Assembly: GCA_046598525.1 (NCBI GenBank)
Contig: JBKJIJ010000012.1
Coordinates: forward strand, 1-64,000
Reading direction: 5' to 3'
DNA from: Methylotenera_A sp046598525
GTDB taxonomy: Bacteria; Pseudomonadota; Gammaproteobacteria; Burkholderiales; Methylophilaceae
Length of the DNA stretch: 64,000 bases
A model generated the notes under the pieces. The model was not told the origin of the DNA. It did no database searches and saw nothing but the letters and a program-made list of their open reading frames with translations. Both the position numbers and the translations under genes were made by a program. Positions 9,830 to 18,358 of this stretch are shown here, in pieces; position 1 is the first letter of the stretch; the number at the start of each line of letters is the position of its first letter.

Positions 9830-9846
9830 TGCACTAATTTGGTGCA
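9830..9846. promoter_or_regulatory. NtrC-type enhancer site upstream of glnA
   Basis: TGCACTAATTTGGTGCA is a near-perfect match to the dyad TGCAC-N7-GTGCA known for NtrC. It is centred about 125 bases upstream of the transcription start predicted from the sigma-54 promoter, a normal enhancer distance. ntrB and ntrC lie just downstream of glnA. Confidence 0.8.
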
Positions 9847-9936
9847 AAATAACTTTGCGTGCTCGATACATGTGCGCGTTATTTTGGCTTTATTTGCAAA
9901 GTGAATGCTACAAAGCGTCTTTTTGCTATTTTTAGC

Positions 9937-9952
9937 TGGCACAGTTCCTGCT
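9937..9952 (+). promoter_or_regulatory. Sigma-54 (-24/-12) promoter of glnA
   Basis: TGGCACAGTTCCTGCT has the invariant GG and GC with the required ten-base spacing and matches TGGCAC-N5-TTGCW well. A start near 9963 would give a leader of about 130 bases before the glnA ATG. Together with the NtrC dyad it predicts nitrogen-limitation control. Confidence 0.78.
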
Positions 9953-10091
9953 AAAATAACTTGTTAAAAGTTTGTGTACAAATTGCGCAGTCGTTTTTTG
10001 ACTAATTAATTTAAGCCATACAATTTACCCAACGAATTACGAATCGTTACGCATCAATTAAAGTCCGTCATTTAGAATCTAGGAGAGATCA

Positions 10092-11501
10092 ATGTCAGTT
10101 GCAAATGTAATGAAAATGGTAAAAGAAAACGACATCAAGTTTGTTGATTTTCGTTTTACCGATACGCGTGGTAAAGAACAACACGTAACAGTGCCTGTTT
10201 CAGCGTTTGATGAATCAAAATTTACTGAAGGCCATGCGTTTGATGGCTCTTCAATCGCTGGTTGGAAAGGCATTCAAGCCTCTGACATGCAATTGATGCC
10301 TGATCCATCAACAGCAAACATCGATCCATTTATGGACGAACCAACATTAATTTTAACTTGCGATGTAGTGGACCCAACGGATGGCAAAGGTTACGACCGT
10401 GACCCACGTAGCTTGGCAAAACGTGCTGAAGCGTATTTAAAATCAAGTGGCTTAGGCGACACCGCTTACTTTGGCCCAGAGCCAGAATTCTTTATTTTTG
10501 ATTCAATCAACTGGTCTGTGGATATGCACGGCAGCTCTGTCAAAATCAATTCTGAAGAAGCGGCTTGGTCATCAGGCGAAAAATTTGAAGGCGGCAATAC
10601 TGGCCATCGCCCTGCAGTTAAAGGCGGTTATTTCCCAGTTCCACCAGTCGATTCATTGCAAGACGTGCGTTCTGCCATGTGTTTAACATTAGAAGCGATG
10701 GGCGTGCCTGTTGAAGTGCATCACCATGAAGTGGCAACGGCTGGCCAATGTGAAATTGGTACTAAATTTGCCACATTGACACAACGTGCTGACTGGACTC
10801 AAATCCTTAAATACGTTGTATTAAACACCGCTCACGCTTACGGCAAAACAGCTACATTTATGCCAAAACCAATGTTTGGCGATAACGGTTCTGGTATGCA
10901 CGTGCACCAATCTGTTTGGAAAGATGGCAAAAACTTATTCGCAGGCGACGGCTATGCTGGCTTAAGTGATTTCGCGTTGTACTACATTGGCGGCATTATC
11001 AAACATGCGCGCGCATTAAACGCCATTACCAACCCAGGTACTAACTCTTACAAACGCTTAGTGCCACATTACGAAGCGCCAGTAAAATTAGCGTACTCGG
11101 CTAAAAACCGTTCTGCCGCTATTCGTATTCCGTTTGTGCATTCTGATAAAGCACGCCGTGTTGAAGCGCGTTTCCCAGATCCAATCGCTAACCCATACTT
11201 GGCATTCTCTGCCTTGTTAATGGCTGGTTTAGATGGCGTACAAAACAAGATTCACCCAGGTGAGCCAGCAACAAAAGACTTGTACCATCTTCCACCAGAA
11301 GAAGATGCTTTGATCCCAACCGTTTGTGCTTCATTAGAAGAAGCATTAGAGCATTTGGACAAAGACCGTGAGTTCTTAACCCGCGGTGGCGTGTTTACCG
11401 ATGACTGGATTGATTCATACATTACATTGAAAATGGAAGAAGTCACTAAGTTACGTCAAACACCACACCCAGTTGAGTTTGGTTTGTACTACAGCTGCTA
11501 A
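10092..11501 (+). CDS. glnA: Glutamine synthetase, type I
   Basis: ATP-dependent synthesis of glutamine from glutamate and ammonia; dodecamer of the GSI-beta type. Visible are the beta-grasp start, the metal site GPEPEFFIFD, the glutamate/ammonia region GDNGSGMHVHQS, and the ATP-binding KRLVPHYEAPV. The adenylylation loop KDLYHLPPEE has Tyr398, so control by GlnE adenylylation is expected. Length (469 aa) equals the enterobacterial enzyme. The ribosome site AGGAGAG is ideally placed. It sits downstream of an NtrC/sigma-54 promoter and upstream of a strong terminator. Confidence 0.98.
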   Translation: MSVANVMKMVKENDIKFVDFRFTDTRGKEQHVTVPVSAFDESKFTEGHAFDGSSIAGWKGIQASDMQLMPDPSTANIDPFMDEPTLILTCDVVDPTDGKGYDRDPRSLAKRAEAYLKSSGLGDTAYFGPEPEFFIFDSINWSVDMHGSSVKINSEEAAWSSGEKFEGGNTGHRPAVKGGYFPVPPVDSLQDVRSAMCLTLEAMGVPVEVHHHEVATAGQCEIGTKFATLTQRADWTQILKYVVLNTAHAYGKTATFMPKPMFGDNGSGMHVHQSVWKDGKNLFAGDGYAGLSDFALYYIGGIIKHARALNAITNPGTNSYKRLVPHYEAPVKLAYSAKNRSAAIRIPFVHSDKARRVEARFPDPIANPYLAFSALLMAGLDGVQNKIHPGEPATKDLYHLPPEEDALIPTVCASLEEALEHLDKDREFLTRGGVFTDDWIDSYITLKMEEVTKLRQTPHPVEFGLYYSC

Positions 11502-11528
11502 TTTAATACTTAAGTTAGTTTAAGCACC

Positions 11529-11559
11529 AAAAAAGGGCAGCGCAAGTTGCCCTTTTTTT
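11529..11559 (+). terminator. Terminator after glnA
   Basis: The hairpin GGGCA...TGCCC is flanked by six A on the left and seven T on the right. It follows the glnA stop by about 30 bases. Confidence 0.88.
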
Positions 11560-11690
11560 ATTTTGTGAATTATTCTGGCTTTTTGTGCACAAATAGATAG
11601 ATTCACTGGCTTTTGCATAAGCTTATAAGCGTCAACCATTTTAACAAATCCTTCGTTGCTAACTGTAACAGTCTCATCTAAACTATTGCT

Positions 11691-12221
11691 ATGAATAAAC
11701 AATTAACAATTACAAGCGTTCTATTATTGGCATTTACAATGCCTGCATTGTTGCATGCCGAGATTTATAAACAGGTGGATTCTGAAGGCCGGGTTACCTA
11801 TTCAAATGTCAAACTTAAAGGCGCAAAAAAATTAAATTTAGAGCCTGCCGATACTAGTTTTGGCGGTGATAATAGCGCGCCAATTCGCGATAGTAAGCGC
11901 GCATCGCAAGCCAAAACAGCCACGCCAGCCAGCTTTCCCAAGGTGGATGCTGGCACACAAAACCAACGTGATAACAAACGCAAAGAGATTTTACAAGCTG
12001 AATTAGAAGCCGAAAAACAAGCGTTAGCCAAAGCAAAAGAAGCTTATATTGAGGGCGAATCTAAGCCTGAAGTCTATCAAAAAAGAAATGCCAACGGCAC
12101 TACTTCAACATTCCGCAATGTGCCTAAATTTGAAGAAAAAATGGGCGGATTACAAGCCGATGTGGATGCGCATCAACGTAATATTGAATTATTAACCAAA
12201 GAAATTGGTGCCAATAATTAA
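11691..12221 (+). CDS. DUF4124-containing secreted protein
   Basis: An N-terminal signal peptide (residues 1-23, ending LLHA) is followed by the DUF4124 core EIYKQVDSEGRVTYSNVKLKGA. That core is a short beta unit common in betaproteobacterial envelope proteins. The rest is hydrophilic and helical, with a likely coiled coil (residues 90-125, KEILQAELEAEKQALAKAKE). Function unknown. It lies between glnA and ntrB, separated from each by its own spacer, so membership of the nitrogen regulon is only suggested by position. A second DUF4124 protein is encoded at 52297. Confidence 0.8.
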   Translation: MNKQLTITSVLLLAFTMPALLHAEIYKQVDSEGRVTYSNVKLKGAKKLNLEPADTSFGGDNSAPIRDSKRASQAKTATPASFPKVDAGTQNQRDNKRKEILQAELEAEKQALAKAKEAYIEGESKPEVYQKRNANGTTSTFRNVPKFEEKMGGLQADVDAHQRNIELLTKEIGANN

Positions 12222-12227
12222 ACTTTA

Positions 12228-12272
12228 GCCAGCACTATAAAGCTGGCTTGCCTCTTGCTTATATACAAGCAA
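12228..12272 (+). promoter_or_regulatory. Hairpin and dyad between the DUF4124 gene and ntrB
   Basis: The stem GCCAGC/GCTGGC (12228-12247) lacks a T-run. It is followed by the dyad TTGCTT-ATATAC-AAGCAA (12255-12272), just upstream of the ntrB start. The second could be an operator. No factor can be named. Confidence 0.3.
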
Positions 12273-12299
12273 TTATTTTATTGCTGTAGTATCTAAGAC

Positions 12300-13394
12300 A
12301 TGGTCCAAAACGTCCCCTCAGGTTTTTCAGGTTTAGAGCATCTTGCAACCGCAGTGATGCTGCTCAACCCATCCAATCAAGTTGTTTATGCAAACCCAAG
12401 CACCGAAACCTTGTTTGCTTTAAGCGCTACGCAAATTGCTGGCAGCCATATTTCAGAGGTGTTTTTAAATTGCGAAATATTGCAGCTTGCCATTGAAAAC
12501 GCGGTTAAAAATGATAGTCCTTACCGTGAGCATGAGTTTGCGATTACCACCGTGCGCCAACAATCGTTTGCGGTTACTTGCACGGTAACGCCTGTTGAAA
12601 TGAGCGAAGCGACTATGCTGCTTGAGTTTCAGCAAATGGATCAACAATTACGCATCGCACGCGAAGAACGCATGTTGATTCAGCAACAAGCCAATTCTGA
12701 GTTATTGCGCAATTTAGCACATGAAATTCGCAACCCTTTGGGCGGCTTGCGCGGCGCGGCGCAATTATTAGAGCACGAATTGCCCAACCCCAGTTTGCGC
12801 GAATATACGCAGGTGATTATTAAAGAAGCCGATAGGCTGCAAAGCTTGATGGACAGGCTGCTGGTGCCGCATCGCGTGCCCAAATATGAGCCGACTAATA
12901 TTCATGAAGTATTGGAACGTGTACGCAGTTTATTGCTGGCAGAATCGCCCAATAACATTAAAGTGCGACGCGATTACGATACTAGCCTGCCCGATTTAAT
13001 TGGCGACCGCGAAAAATTGATTCAAACCGTGCTGAACATTGCGCGTAACGCGGTGCAAGCCATGCAATCTGGCGGTACAGAAAATGCCGAAATAATTTTA
13101 AGAACGCGCGCAGAGCGCCAAGTTACCTTAGCCAAAAAGCGCTATCGCGTGGCCATTAAATTACAAATTATTGATAATGGCCCAGGCATTCCAATTGATA
13201 TTCGCGATAAGATTTTTTATCCTTTAGTAACAGGGCGCGAAGGTGGTAGCGGCTTAGGGCTTGCTTTAGCGCAAACATTTGTCACACAACACCACGGCAT
13301 GATTGATTGCACAAGCCAGCCGGGCAACACCTGTTTTACCATTTTGCTGCCTGTAGAAACCACTGTAATGAAGCACGCGATTATTCAGCAATAA
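12300..13394 (+). CDS. ntrB: Nitrogen-sensing histidine kinase NtrB (GlnL)
   Basis: Cytosolic kinase/phosphatase acting on NtrC, governed by PII protein in this family. An N-terminal PAS domain (about 10-115) leads to the dimerisation helix with phospho-acceptor His141 in NLAHEIRNPLGGLRGAAQLL. The HATPase region follows, with an N box (NIARNAVQAM), G1 (IDNGPGIP) and G2 (GGSGLGLAL). No membrane segment is present. Length (364 aa) fits. ntrC follows after 52 bases, and glnA is upstream. Confidence 0.95.
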   Translation: MVQNVPSGFSGLEHLATAVMLLNPSNQVVYANPSTETLFALSATQIAGSHISEVFLNCEILQLAIENAVKNDSPYREHEFAITTVRQQSFAVTCTVTPVEMSEATMLLEFQQMDQQLRIAREERMLIQQQANSELLRNLAHEIRNPLGGLRGAAQLLEHELPNPSLREYTQVIIKEADRLQSLMDRLLVPHRVPKYEPTNIHEVLERVRSLLLAESPNNIKVRRDYDTSLPDLIGDREKLIQTVLNIARNAVQAMQSGGTENAEIILRTRAERQVTLAKKRYRVAIKLQIIDNGPGIPIDIRDKIFYPLVTGREGGSGLGLALAQTFVTQHHGMIDCTSQPGNTCFTILLPVETTVMKHAIIQQ

Positions 13395-13446
13395 CGATTT
13401 ATTAACAATAATAACGCCACTATTTTGATGTATTAATGAGAGCAAT

Positions 13447-14835
13447 ATGAAACCAATTTGGATTTTGGATGATGACAAATCGATTCGCTGGGTGTTTGAA
13501 AAAGCACTAGCGCGCACCGATCTAGAATTTAAAACTTTTTCTTCGGTAGCCGAGGCATTAAACGCCTTAAATCGCGAACAGCCGCAAGTGGTAGTTAGCG
13601 ACATTAGAATGCCAAATGGCTCTGGTTTAGAGTTTTTAGCCGAAATCAAGCAACGTTATCCAGATATTCCGGTGATTATCATGACGGCGTATTCGGATTT
13701 AGAAAGCGCTGTTGCGGCTTTTCAAGGCGGCGCATTTGAATATTTAGCTAAGCCGTTTGATGTAGACCAAGCGATTGACGTGATTAAGCGCGCGGTTGAA
13801 GAAAGCATGCGCCAAGCGGTTGATAATGTGGTGCTGGAAGAAACGCCAGAAATTATCGGCCAAGCGCCTGCTATGCAAGAAGTGTTTCGCGCCATTGGAC
13901 GCTTAAGCCGCTCACATGCCACTGTGCTTATTAACGGTGAATCAGGCAGTGGTAAAGAGCTAGTTGCCAGTGCCTTGCATAAACACAGCCCGCGTGCCGA
14001 AAAACCGTTTATTGCCATTAATACAGCGGCTATTCCTAAAGATTTATTAGAATCTGAATTATTTGGCCATGAGCGTGGTGCGTTTACTGGCGCAGCGGCG
14101 GCAAGGCGCGGCCGTTTTGAGCAAGCTGATAACGGAACATTGTTTTTGGACGAAATTGGCGATATGCCAGCCGATTTGCAAACGCGACTATTGCGCGTAT
14201 TAAGTGATGGTCAGTTTTACCGCGTAGGCGGTCATCAGCCACTTAAAGTGAATGTGCGAGTCATTGCGGCCACTCACCAAGATTTAGAAGAGCGCGTTAA
14301 ATTAGGCTTATTCCGTGAAGACTTATTTCACCGTTTAAACGTGATTCGCCTACGCTTGCCACCACTGCGCGAGCGCCGCGAAGATATCCCACATTTAACC
14401 AAACATTTTTTGGCACAAAGCGCGATTCAATTGGGAGTAGAGCCAAAACAATTATCGCCAGCGGCTTTGCGTTACTTAACCGCGGTAAATTGGAGCGGCA
14501 ATGTACGCCAGCTAGAAAACGTATGCCATTGGCTAACCGTGATGGCCCCTGGGCAAAATGTAGACGTAGTGGATTTACCGCCAGAATTGAAAGAAGACAC
14601 CAGCAAAACGATTACGGCTAACTCTTGGCAAGAAGCACTGGCGCAAGAAGTATCCGATGCGTTGAATCGCGGCGAACAAAACGTATTAGAAGCGCGCACC
14701 AAAGATTTTGAGCGCGTAATGATTGTGAAAGCCCTACAACACACCGATGGCCGCCGTATTGAAGCGGCGAATCAGCTTGGCATGGGCCGCAACACCTTAA
14801 CGCGTAAGATTCAAGAGTTGGATATTAAAGAGTAA
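13447..14835 (+). CDS. ntrC: Nitrogen response regulator NtrC (GlnG)
   Basis: Sigma-54 activator. The receiver domain (1-120) has acidic pocket DDD at 8-10, phospho-acceptor Asp52 (VVVSDIRMPNGSG) and the Lys of LAKPFD. The AAA+ domain (about 140-365) has Walker A GESGSGKE, the sigma-54-contacting GAFTGA loop, Walker B LFLDEIGD and the arginine-rich RLNVIRLRLPPLRER. The C-terminal Fis-type HTH is EAANQLGMGRNTLTRKIQEL. Length (462 aa) is typical. The DNA for its last ~65 bases is repeated 305 bases downstream. Confidence 0.97.
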   Translation: MKPIWILDDDKSIRWVFEKALARTDLEFKTFSSVAEALNALNREQPQVVVSDIRMPNGSGLEFLAEIKQRYPDIPVIIMTAYSDLESAVAAFQGGAFEYLAKPFDVDQAIDVIKRAVEESMRQAVDNVVLEETPEIIGQAPAMQEVFRAIGRLSRSHATVLINGESGSGKELVASALHKHSPRAEKPFIAINTAAIPKDLLESELFGHERGAFTGAAAARRGRFEQADNGTLFLDEIGDMPADLQTRLLRVLSDGQFYRVGGHQPLKVNVRVIAATHQDLEERVKLGLFREDLFHRLNVIRLRLPPLRERREDIPHLTKHFLAQSAIQLGVEPKQLSPAALRYLTAVNWSGNVRQLENVCHWLTVMAPGQNVDVVDLPPELKEDTSKTITANSWQEALAQEVSDALNRGEQNVLEARTKDFERVMIVKALQHTDGRRIEAANQLGMGRNTLTRKIQELDIKE

Positions 14836-14894
14836 TTTATTGGGGTTAGGTGCGGCAAGGGATAGTTGCTTAACTACTATTGCAAACACCACAT

Positions 14895-14981
14895 CCGTCA
14901 TTCTGAGCGTAGCGAAGAATCCAGTTTTAGGTTTTGTCACACCGCAAACTACTGGATTCTTCGCTGCGCTCAGAATGACGG
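14895..14981. repeat. Dispersed palindrome, family A, copy 1
   Basis: Left arm CCGTCATTCTGAGCGTAGCG..GAATCCAG and right arm CTGGATTCTTCGCTGCGCTCAGAATGACGG (two halves) form a long imperfect hairpin with a loop of about 30 bases. Other copies in this window are at 15200, 29345, 29804 (half) and 44323 (decayed). Confidence 0.88.
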
Positions 14982-14995
14982 AACATCAAATTTTT

Positions 14996-15068
14996 GTAGG
15001 GTGGGTCACTTGTGCCCCACGCTAAAAACGACACATCTCAACCGCGTGGGTTCAAGAACCCACCCTAC
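14996..15068. repeat. Nested palindrome, family C
   Basis: The outer arms GTAGGGTGGGT/ACCCACCCTAC (14996-15006, 15058-15068) enclose inner arms CCCACGC/GCGTGGG. It differs from families A and B and lies between the two family A copies. Confidence 0.8.
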
Positions 15069-15199
15069 TTGGCTAATCAGCTTGGCATGGGCCGCAACAC
15101 CTTAACGCGTAAGATTCAATAGTTGGATATTAAAGAGGAATTTATTTGAGTTAGGTGCGGCATTAGATGAATGCTTAACTACTATTGTAAACACCACAT

Positions 15200-15287
15200 C
15201 CGTCATTCTGAGCGTAGCGAAGAATCCAGTTTTAGGCTTTTGACACACTGCAAATGGCTGGATTCTTCGCTTTGCTCAGAATGACGG
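15200..15287. repeat. Dispersed palindrome, family A, copy 2
   Basis: Same arms as copy 1, inside the second unit of the tandem duplication. Its right arm reads TTCGCTTTGCTC instead of TTCGCTGCGCTC. Confidence 0.88.
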
Positions 15288-15315
15288 AATTTTTAGGCTT
15301 CAGAAGCTATCTCTT

Positions 15316-15624
15316 TTAATTCTTAAGACCCATCTTTTTAAGTATGTAAATTGAAATGATTACAATCACAAAAATTACAGTCAAAATTAATACTGGTGTA
15401 AAAACATATATAGCAGGTGTCCAGTAAGACTCAACAAATCCGCTCCAAAGAGGAACAGCTAAAATAGTAATCGGCGCAATAAAAAAACTTACAATTGCGG
15501 CAAATAACCCAAGCTTAACGTTTACGATTTGCAAAGATAGCCAGAAGCCATACGTTACTGATGCACTCACAGCAAATCCAGCAACAACAGTAAGTAACTT
15601 GCCAAACTTATTTATTATTTCCAT
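15316..15624 (-). CDS. Small membrane protein of unknown function
   Basis: A 102-residue hydrophobic protein with about three membrane segments, at residues 10-35, 36-58 and 72-95, and a basic C-terminus (KKMGLKN). No family is recognised. It stands alone, with repeats behind its 3' end and about 95 AT-rich bases separating its start from the prfA stop. The base composition is poorer in GC than prfA and hemA. The start ATG has AAGAAGTTAA upstream, a weak ribosome site. It is probably a real gene because of its clear topology, but conservation could not be tested. Confidence 0.55.
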   Translation of the reverse strand: MEIINKFGKLLTVVAGFAVSASVTYGFWLSLQIVNVKLGLFAAIVSFFIAPITILAVPLWSGFVESYWTPAIYVFTPVLILTVIFVIVIISIYILKKMGLKN

Positions 15625-15720
15625 TTAACTTCTTTTCATTTTTGGTTAATTTTAGCGATAGTCAAATAGCAGATTTTAAAGACTGTTTTAATGTTTTGCA
15701 GGCTAGTCTAGTTTAATTAA

Positions 15721-16803
15721 CTAATTATCTTCACCCAAGCTCGCTAATAAATCAGCCTGATGTTCGGCTGATAGCGCGCCAATCAACTCATCCATATCGC
15801 CTTCGGTAATCGCATCAATTTTATATAAGGTAAGATTAATGCGGTGATCGGTGATGCGGCCTTGTGGGTAGTTGTAGGTGCGGATACGCTCACTGCGGTC
15901 GCCACTGCCGATTAGGCTTTTACGTTCACTGGCAATCGCGCTATTCTGCGCATCTACTTGTTTCGATTTAATTCTAGCCGCCAAAACCGCTAAAGCTTGC
16001 GCTTTGTTGGCATGCTGGCTGCGGCCTTCTTGGCATTCCACCACAATGCCTGTTGGCGCGTGGGTAATACGCACGGCAGAATCGGTTTTATTAATATGCT
16101 GACCACCTGCGCCTGACGCCCTATAGGTATCAATGCGAATATCGGCTGGGTTGATAATGGTATCGTTGATTTCATCCGCCTCTGCCAGCACCGCCACCGT
16201 GCATGCGCTGGTATGAATACGGCCTTGCGTTTCGGTATCTGGCACACGTTGCACACGATGCACGCCAGATTCAAATTTCATCTTTGAATACGCGCCGTAG
16301 CCTTCAATTTTGGCGATAATTTCTTTGTAGCCGCCTACTTCTGACTCATTCGCCGACATAATCTCGACTTTCCACTTTTGGCGATCAGCATAGCGGCTGT
16401 ACATGCGGTATAAATCGCCACAAAATAGGCCAGATTCATCACCGCCTGTACCTGCGCGAATTTCTAAGAAGATATTTTTATCGTCATTTGGGTCTTTTGG
16501 CAGCAATAATTTTTGTAAATCCAGCTCAACTTTTTCTAAAGTGGCTTTGCCATTTTCAATTTCTTCTTGGGCAAATTCTTTCATGTCAGGGTCGCTCAAC
16601 ATGCTTTGCGCTTCTTTAATATCGGCTTCGGCTTTTTCAAATAAATGATATTGCTCAACAATTGGCGTGATTTCAGCGTGCTCTTGGGTAATTTTGCGGT
16701 AATTATCCATATTATTGGTCACACCTTCACTGCTCATCAGGCGGTTTAATTCTTCTAAACGCTCGCTTAAGGTGGCGAGTTTTCTAATCATGCTGGGTTT
16801 CAT
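15721..16803 (-). CDS. prfA: Peptide chain release factor 1
   Basis: Recognises UAA and UAG stop codons and triggers peptide release. The universal GGQ loop is present (RASGAGGQHINKTDSAVRITH, near residue 233). The codon-reading PxT tripeptide reads PDT in QRVPDTETQGRIHTSACTVAV, where E. coli has PAT. Length (360 aa) equals E. coli RF1. The start MKPSMIRKL matches the family N-terminus. It lies 49 bases after hemA on the same strand, the usual hemA-prfA pairing. Confidence 0.97.
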   Translation of the reverse strand: MKPSMIRKLATLSERLEELNRLMSSEGVTNNMDNYRKITQEHAEITPIVEQYHLFEKAEADIKEAQSMLSDPDMKEFAQEEIENGKATLEKVELDLQKLLLPKDPNDDKNIFLEIRAGTGGDESGLFCGDLYRMYSRYADRQKWKVEIMSANESEVGGYKEIIAKIEGYGAYSKMKFESGVHRVQRVPDTETQGRIHTSACTVAVLAEADEINDTIINPADIRIDTYRASGAGGQHINKTDSAVRITHAPTGIVVECQEGRSQHANKAQALAVLAARIKSKQVDAQNSAIASERKSLIGSGDRSERIRTYNYPQGRITDHRINLTLYKIDAITEGDMDELIGALSAEHQADLLASLGEDN

Positions 16804-16852
16804 GCTGGGTTTCTTTGTTTAAGATTGTGACTATAAATGTAAGGTATGCGTA

Positions 16853-18112
16853 CTAACTTTTAATATGGTACAACTGGCGCAACAATTGTTCTAATCTGGC
16901 GTGTTCATCGCCATGTGCGGCGTTTAATGCGTGGCTGGGCGCATGCAAAAATTTATTGGTGAGCGCGTTGCTTAGCATATCTAATACAATGGCTGGGTTT
17001 TCACCTTTTTGAATCAACTTTAACGCTTTTTCTAACTCATTAACCCGCACCGCTTCGGCTTGATCGCGCAAGGCTTTAATAGTGGGTACAGCATCGCGTT
17101 TTTTTAGCCATTGCATAAAGCCTTCAACGCGCGCGGCCACTATCATTTCGGCATTAACTGCGGCCGTTTGGCGATTTTCCATGCCATCGTTTACCACTTG
17201 CGCTAAATCATCCACCGTATATAAAAACACGTCATCCAACTTGGCTACTTCTGGCTCAATATCACGCGGCACCGCTAAATCGACCATAAAAATCGGGCGA
17301 TGGCGGCGGGTTTTAATAGCGCGTTCTACCATGCCTAAACCAACAATCGGTAGCTGGCTGGCGGTGCTGGTAATCACAATATCAAATTCAGCAAAGCGTG
17401 CTGGTAAATCGTTGAGCAGAATCGCCTCGGCATTTACCGCTTGCGCGCTGATTTTTGCGGCCAATAACTCACCACGTTCTAACGTGCGATTAGCTACTGT
17501 CACGGATTTAGGTTTTTGCGCGGCAAAGTGGTCGGCGCATAGCTCAATCATTTCGCCTGCGCCAATCAATAATATATTCTGATTTTTAATATCGCCAAAA
17601 ATACGCTGCGCTAATTTAACCGCCGCCGCCGCCATGGATATTGAGCTACCGCCAATATCGGTATTAGTGCGCACTTCTTTGGCCACTTCAAATGTGCGCT
17701 GAAACAGCTTGTGCAACAACGTGCCCAAGGTGCCCGCATCTTGCGCCACTTTGACCGATTGCTTAAATTGACCCAAAATTTGCGGCTCGCCCAGCACCAT
17801 GCTATCTAAGCCAGATGCCACCCGAAACGCGTGTTTTACCGCCTCTTGGTTGCTAAGCGTGTAAGTGTATGGCTGAATATTATTTAAATCTAAGCGGTGA
17901 TATTGCGCTAGCCAATTTACAACAGGTTCTGGATTGGCCGATTGCACATAGATTTCGGTGCGATTACAAGTAGACAAAATAGCCGCTTCCGCCACGTTAT
18001 GGGCGGTTAAATCGCTTAATGCGTGATGCAGAATATCGCTATTAAAAGCGACATGCTCACGAATTGAGATAGGGGCAGTGGTGTGATTCACACCAATTGT
18101 ATAAAGCTGCAT
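16853..18112 (-). CDS. hemA: Glutamyl-tRNA reductase
   Basis: Reduces glutamyl-tRNA(Glu) to glutamate-1-semialdehyde, the first step of C5-route tetrapyrrole synthesis. The catalytic domain has nucleophile Cys49 in ILSTCNRTEIY. The NADPH domain shows NILLIGAGEMIEL and the VANRTLERGELLA loop. A C-terminal helical dimerisation domain follows. Length (419 aa) is normal. hemB lies at 27454 in the same window. It is divergent from rpe. Confidence 0.97.
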   Translation of the reverse strand: MQLYTIGVNHTTAPISIREHVAFNSDILHHALSDLTAHNVAEAAILSTCNRTEIYVQSANPEPVVNWLAQYHRLDLNNIQPYTYTLSNQEAVKHAFRVASGLDSMVLGEPQILGQFKQSVKVAQDAGTLGTLLHKLFQRTFEVAKEVRTNTDIGGSSISMAAAAVKLAQRIFGDIKNQNILLIGAGEMIELCADHFAAQKPKSVTVANRTLERGELLAAKISAQAVNAEAILLNDLPARFAEFDIVITSTASQLPIVGLGMVERAIKTRRHRPIFMVDLAVPRDIEPEVAKLDDVFLYTVDDLAQVVNDGMENRQTAAVNAEMIVAARVEGFMQWLKKRDAVPTIKALRDQAEAVRVNELEKALKLIQKGENPAIVLDMLSNALTNKFLHAPSHALNAAHGDEHARLEQLLRQLYHIKS

Positions 18113-18358
18113 AATGCTATTTTACCAACTCATTCAACATATTAGTAACATTAACGAATATTAAAGCGCGCTTTAAGCGTTTACCCTTTTGAAATATTGG
18201 TGAAAATACCGACTTTAATTTTGCTGTATCGGCCCATGTTACGCAAGGCGCCTGTGCTAAAAGTGCAAAATGGCGTTAAAATAACGGATTAGGACTGTGT
18301 TTAGTTACAGTTTAATTACTTATAAAATAATGACCATAGAAAATATTGGATAGCCGCC

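Larger units (their letters stand above)
14770..15287 (+). repeat. Tandem duplication of the ntrC 3' end and its downstream palindrome
   Basis: Bases 14770-14981 recur, diverged, at 15075-15287 with an offset of 305-306 bases. The unit starts inside the ntrC HTH codons (AATCAGCTTGGCATGGGC) and runs through the stop into the intergenic palindrome. The second copy keeps the HTH-coding text but carries CAATAG where the gene has CAAGAG, so it cannot encode a working tail. The remaining 93 bases between the copies hold a different palindrome. Confidence 0.9.

Noticed and set aside
9284..9871. Longer rhodanese protein starting at 9871
   Set aside because: The extra 46 residues do not resemble the family, and the ATG at 9733 has a better ribosome site.
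14840..15105. Two plus-strand open frames of 61 and 79 codons after ntrC
   Set aside because: Both are translations of the palindromic repeats and show no protein-like pattern.
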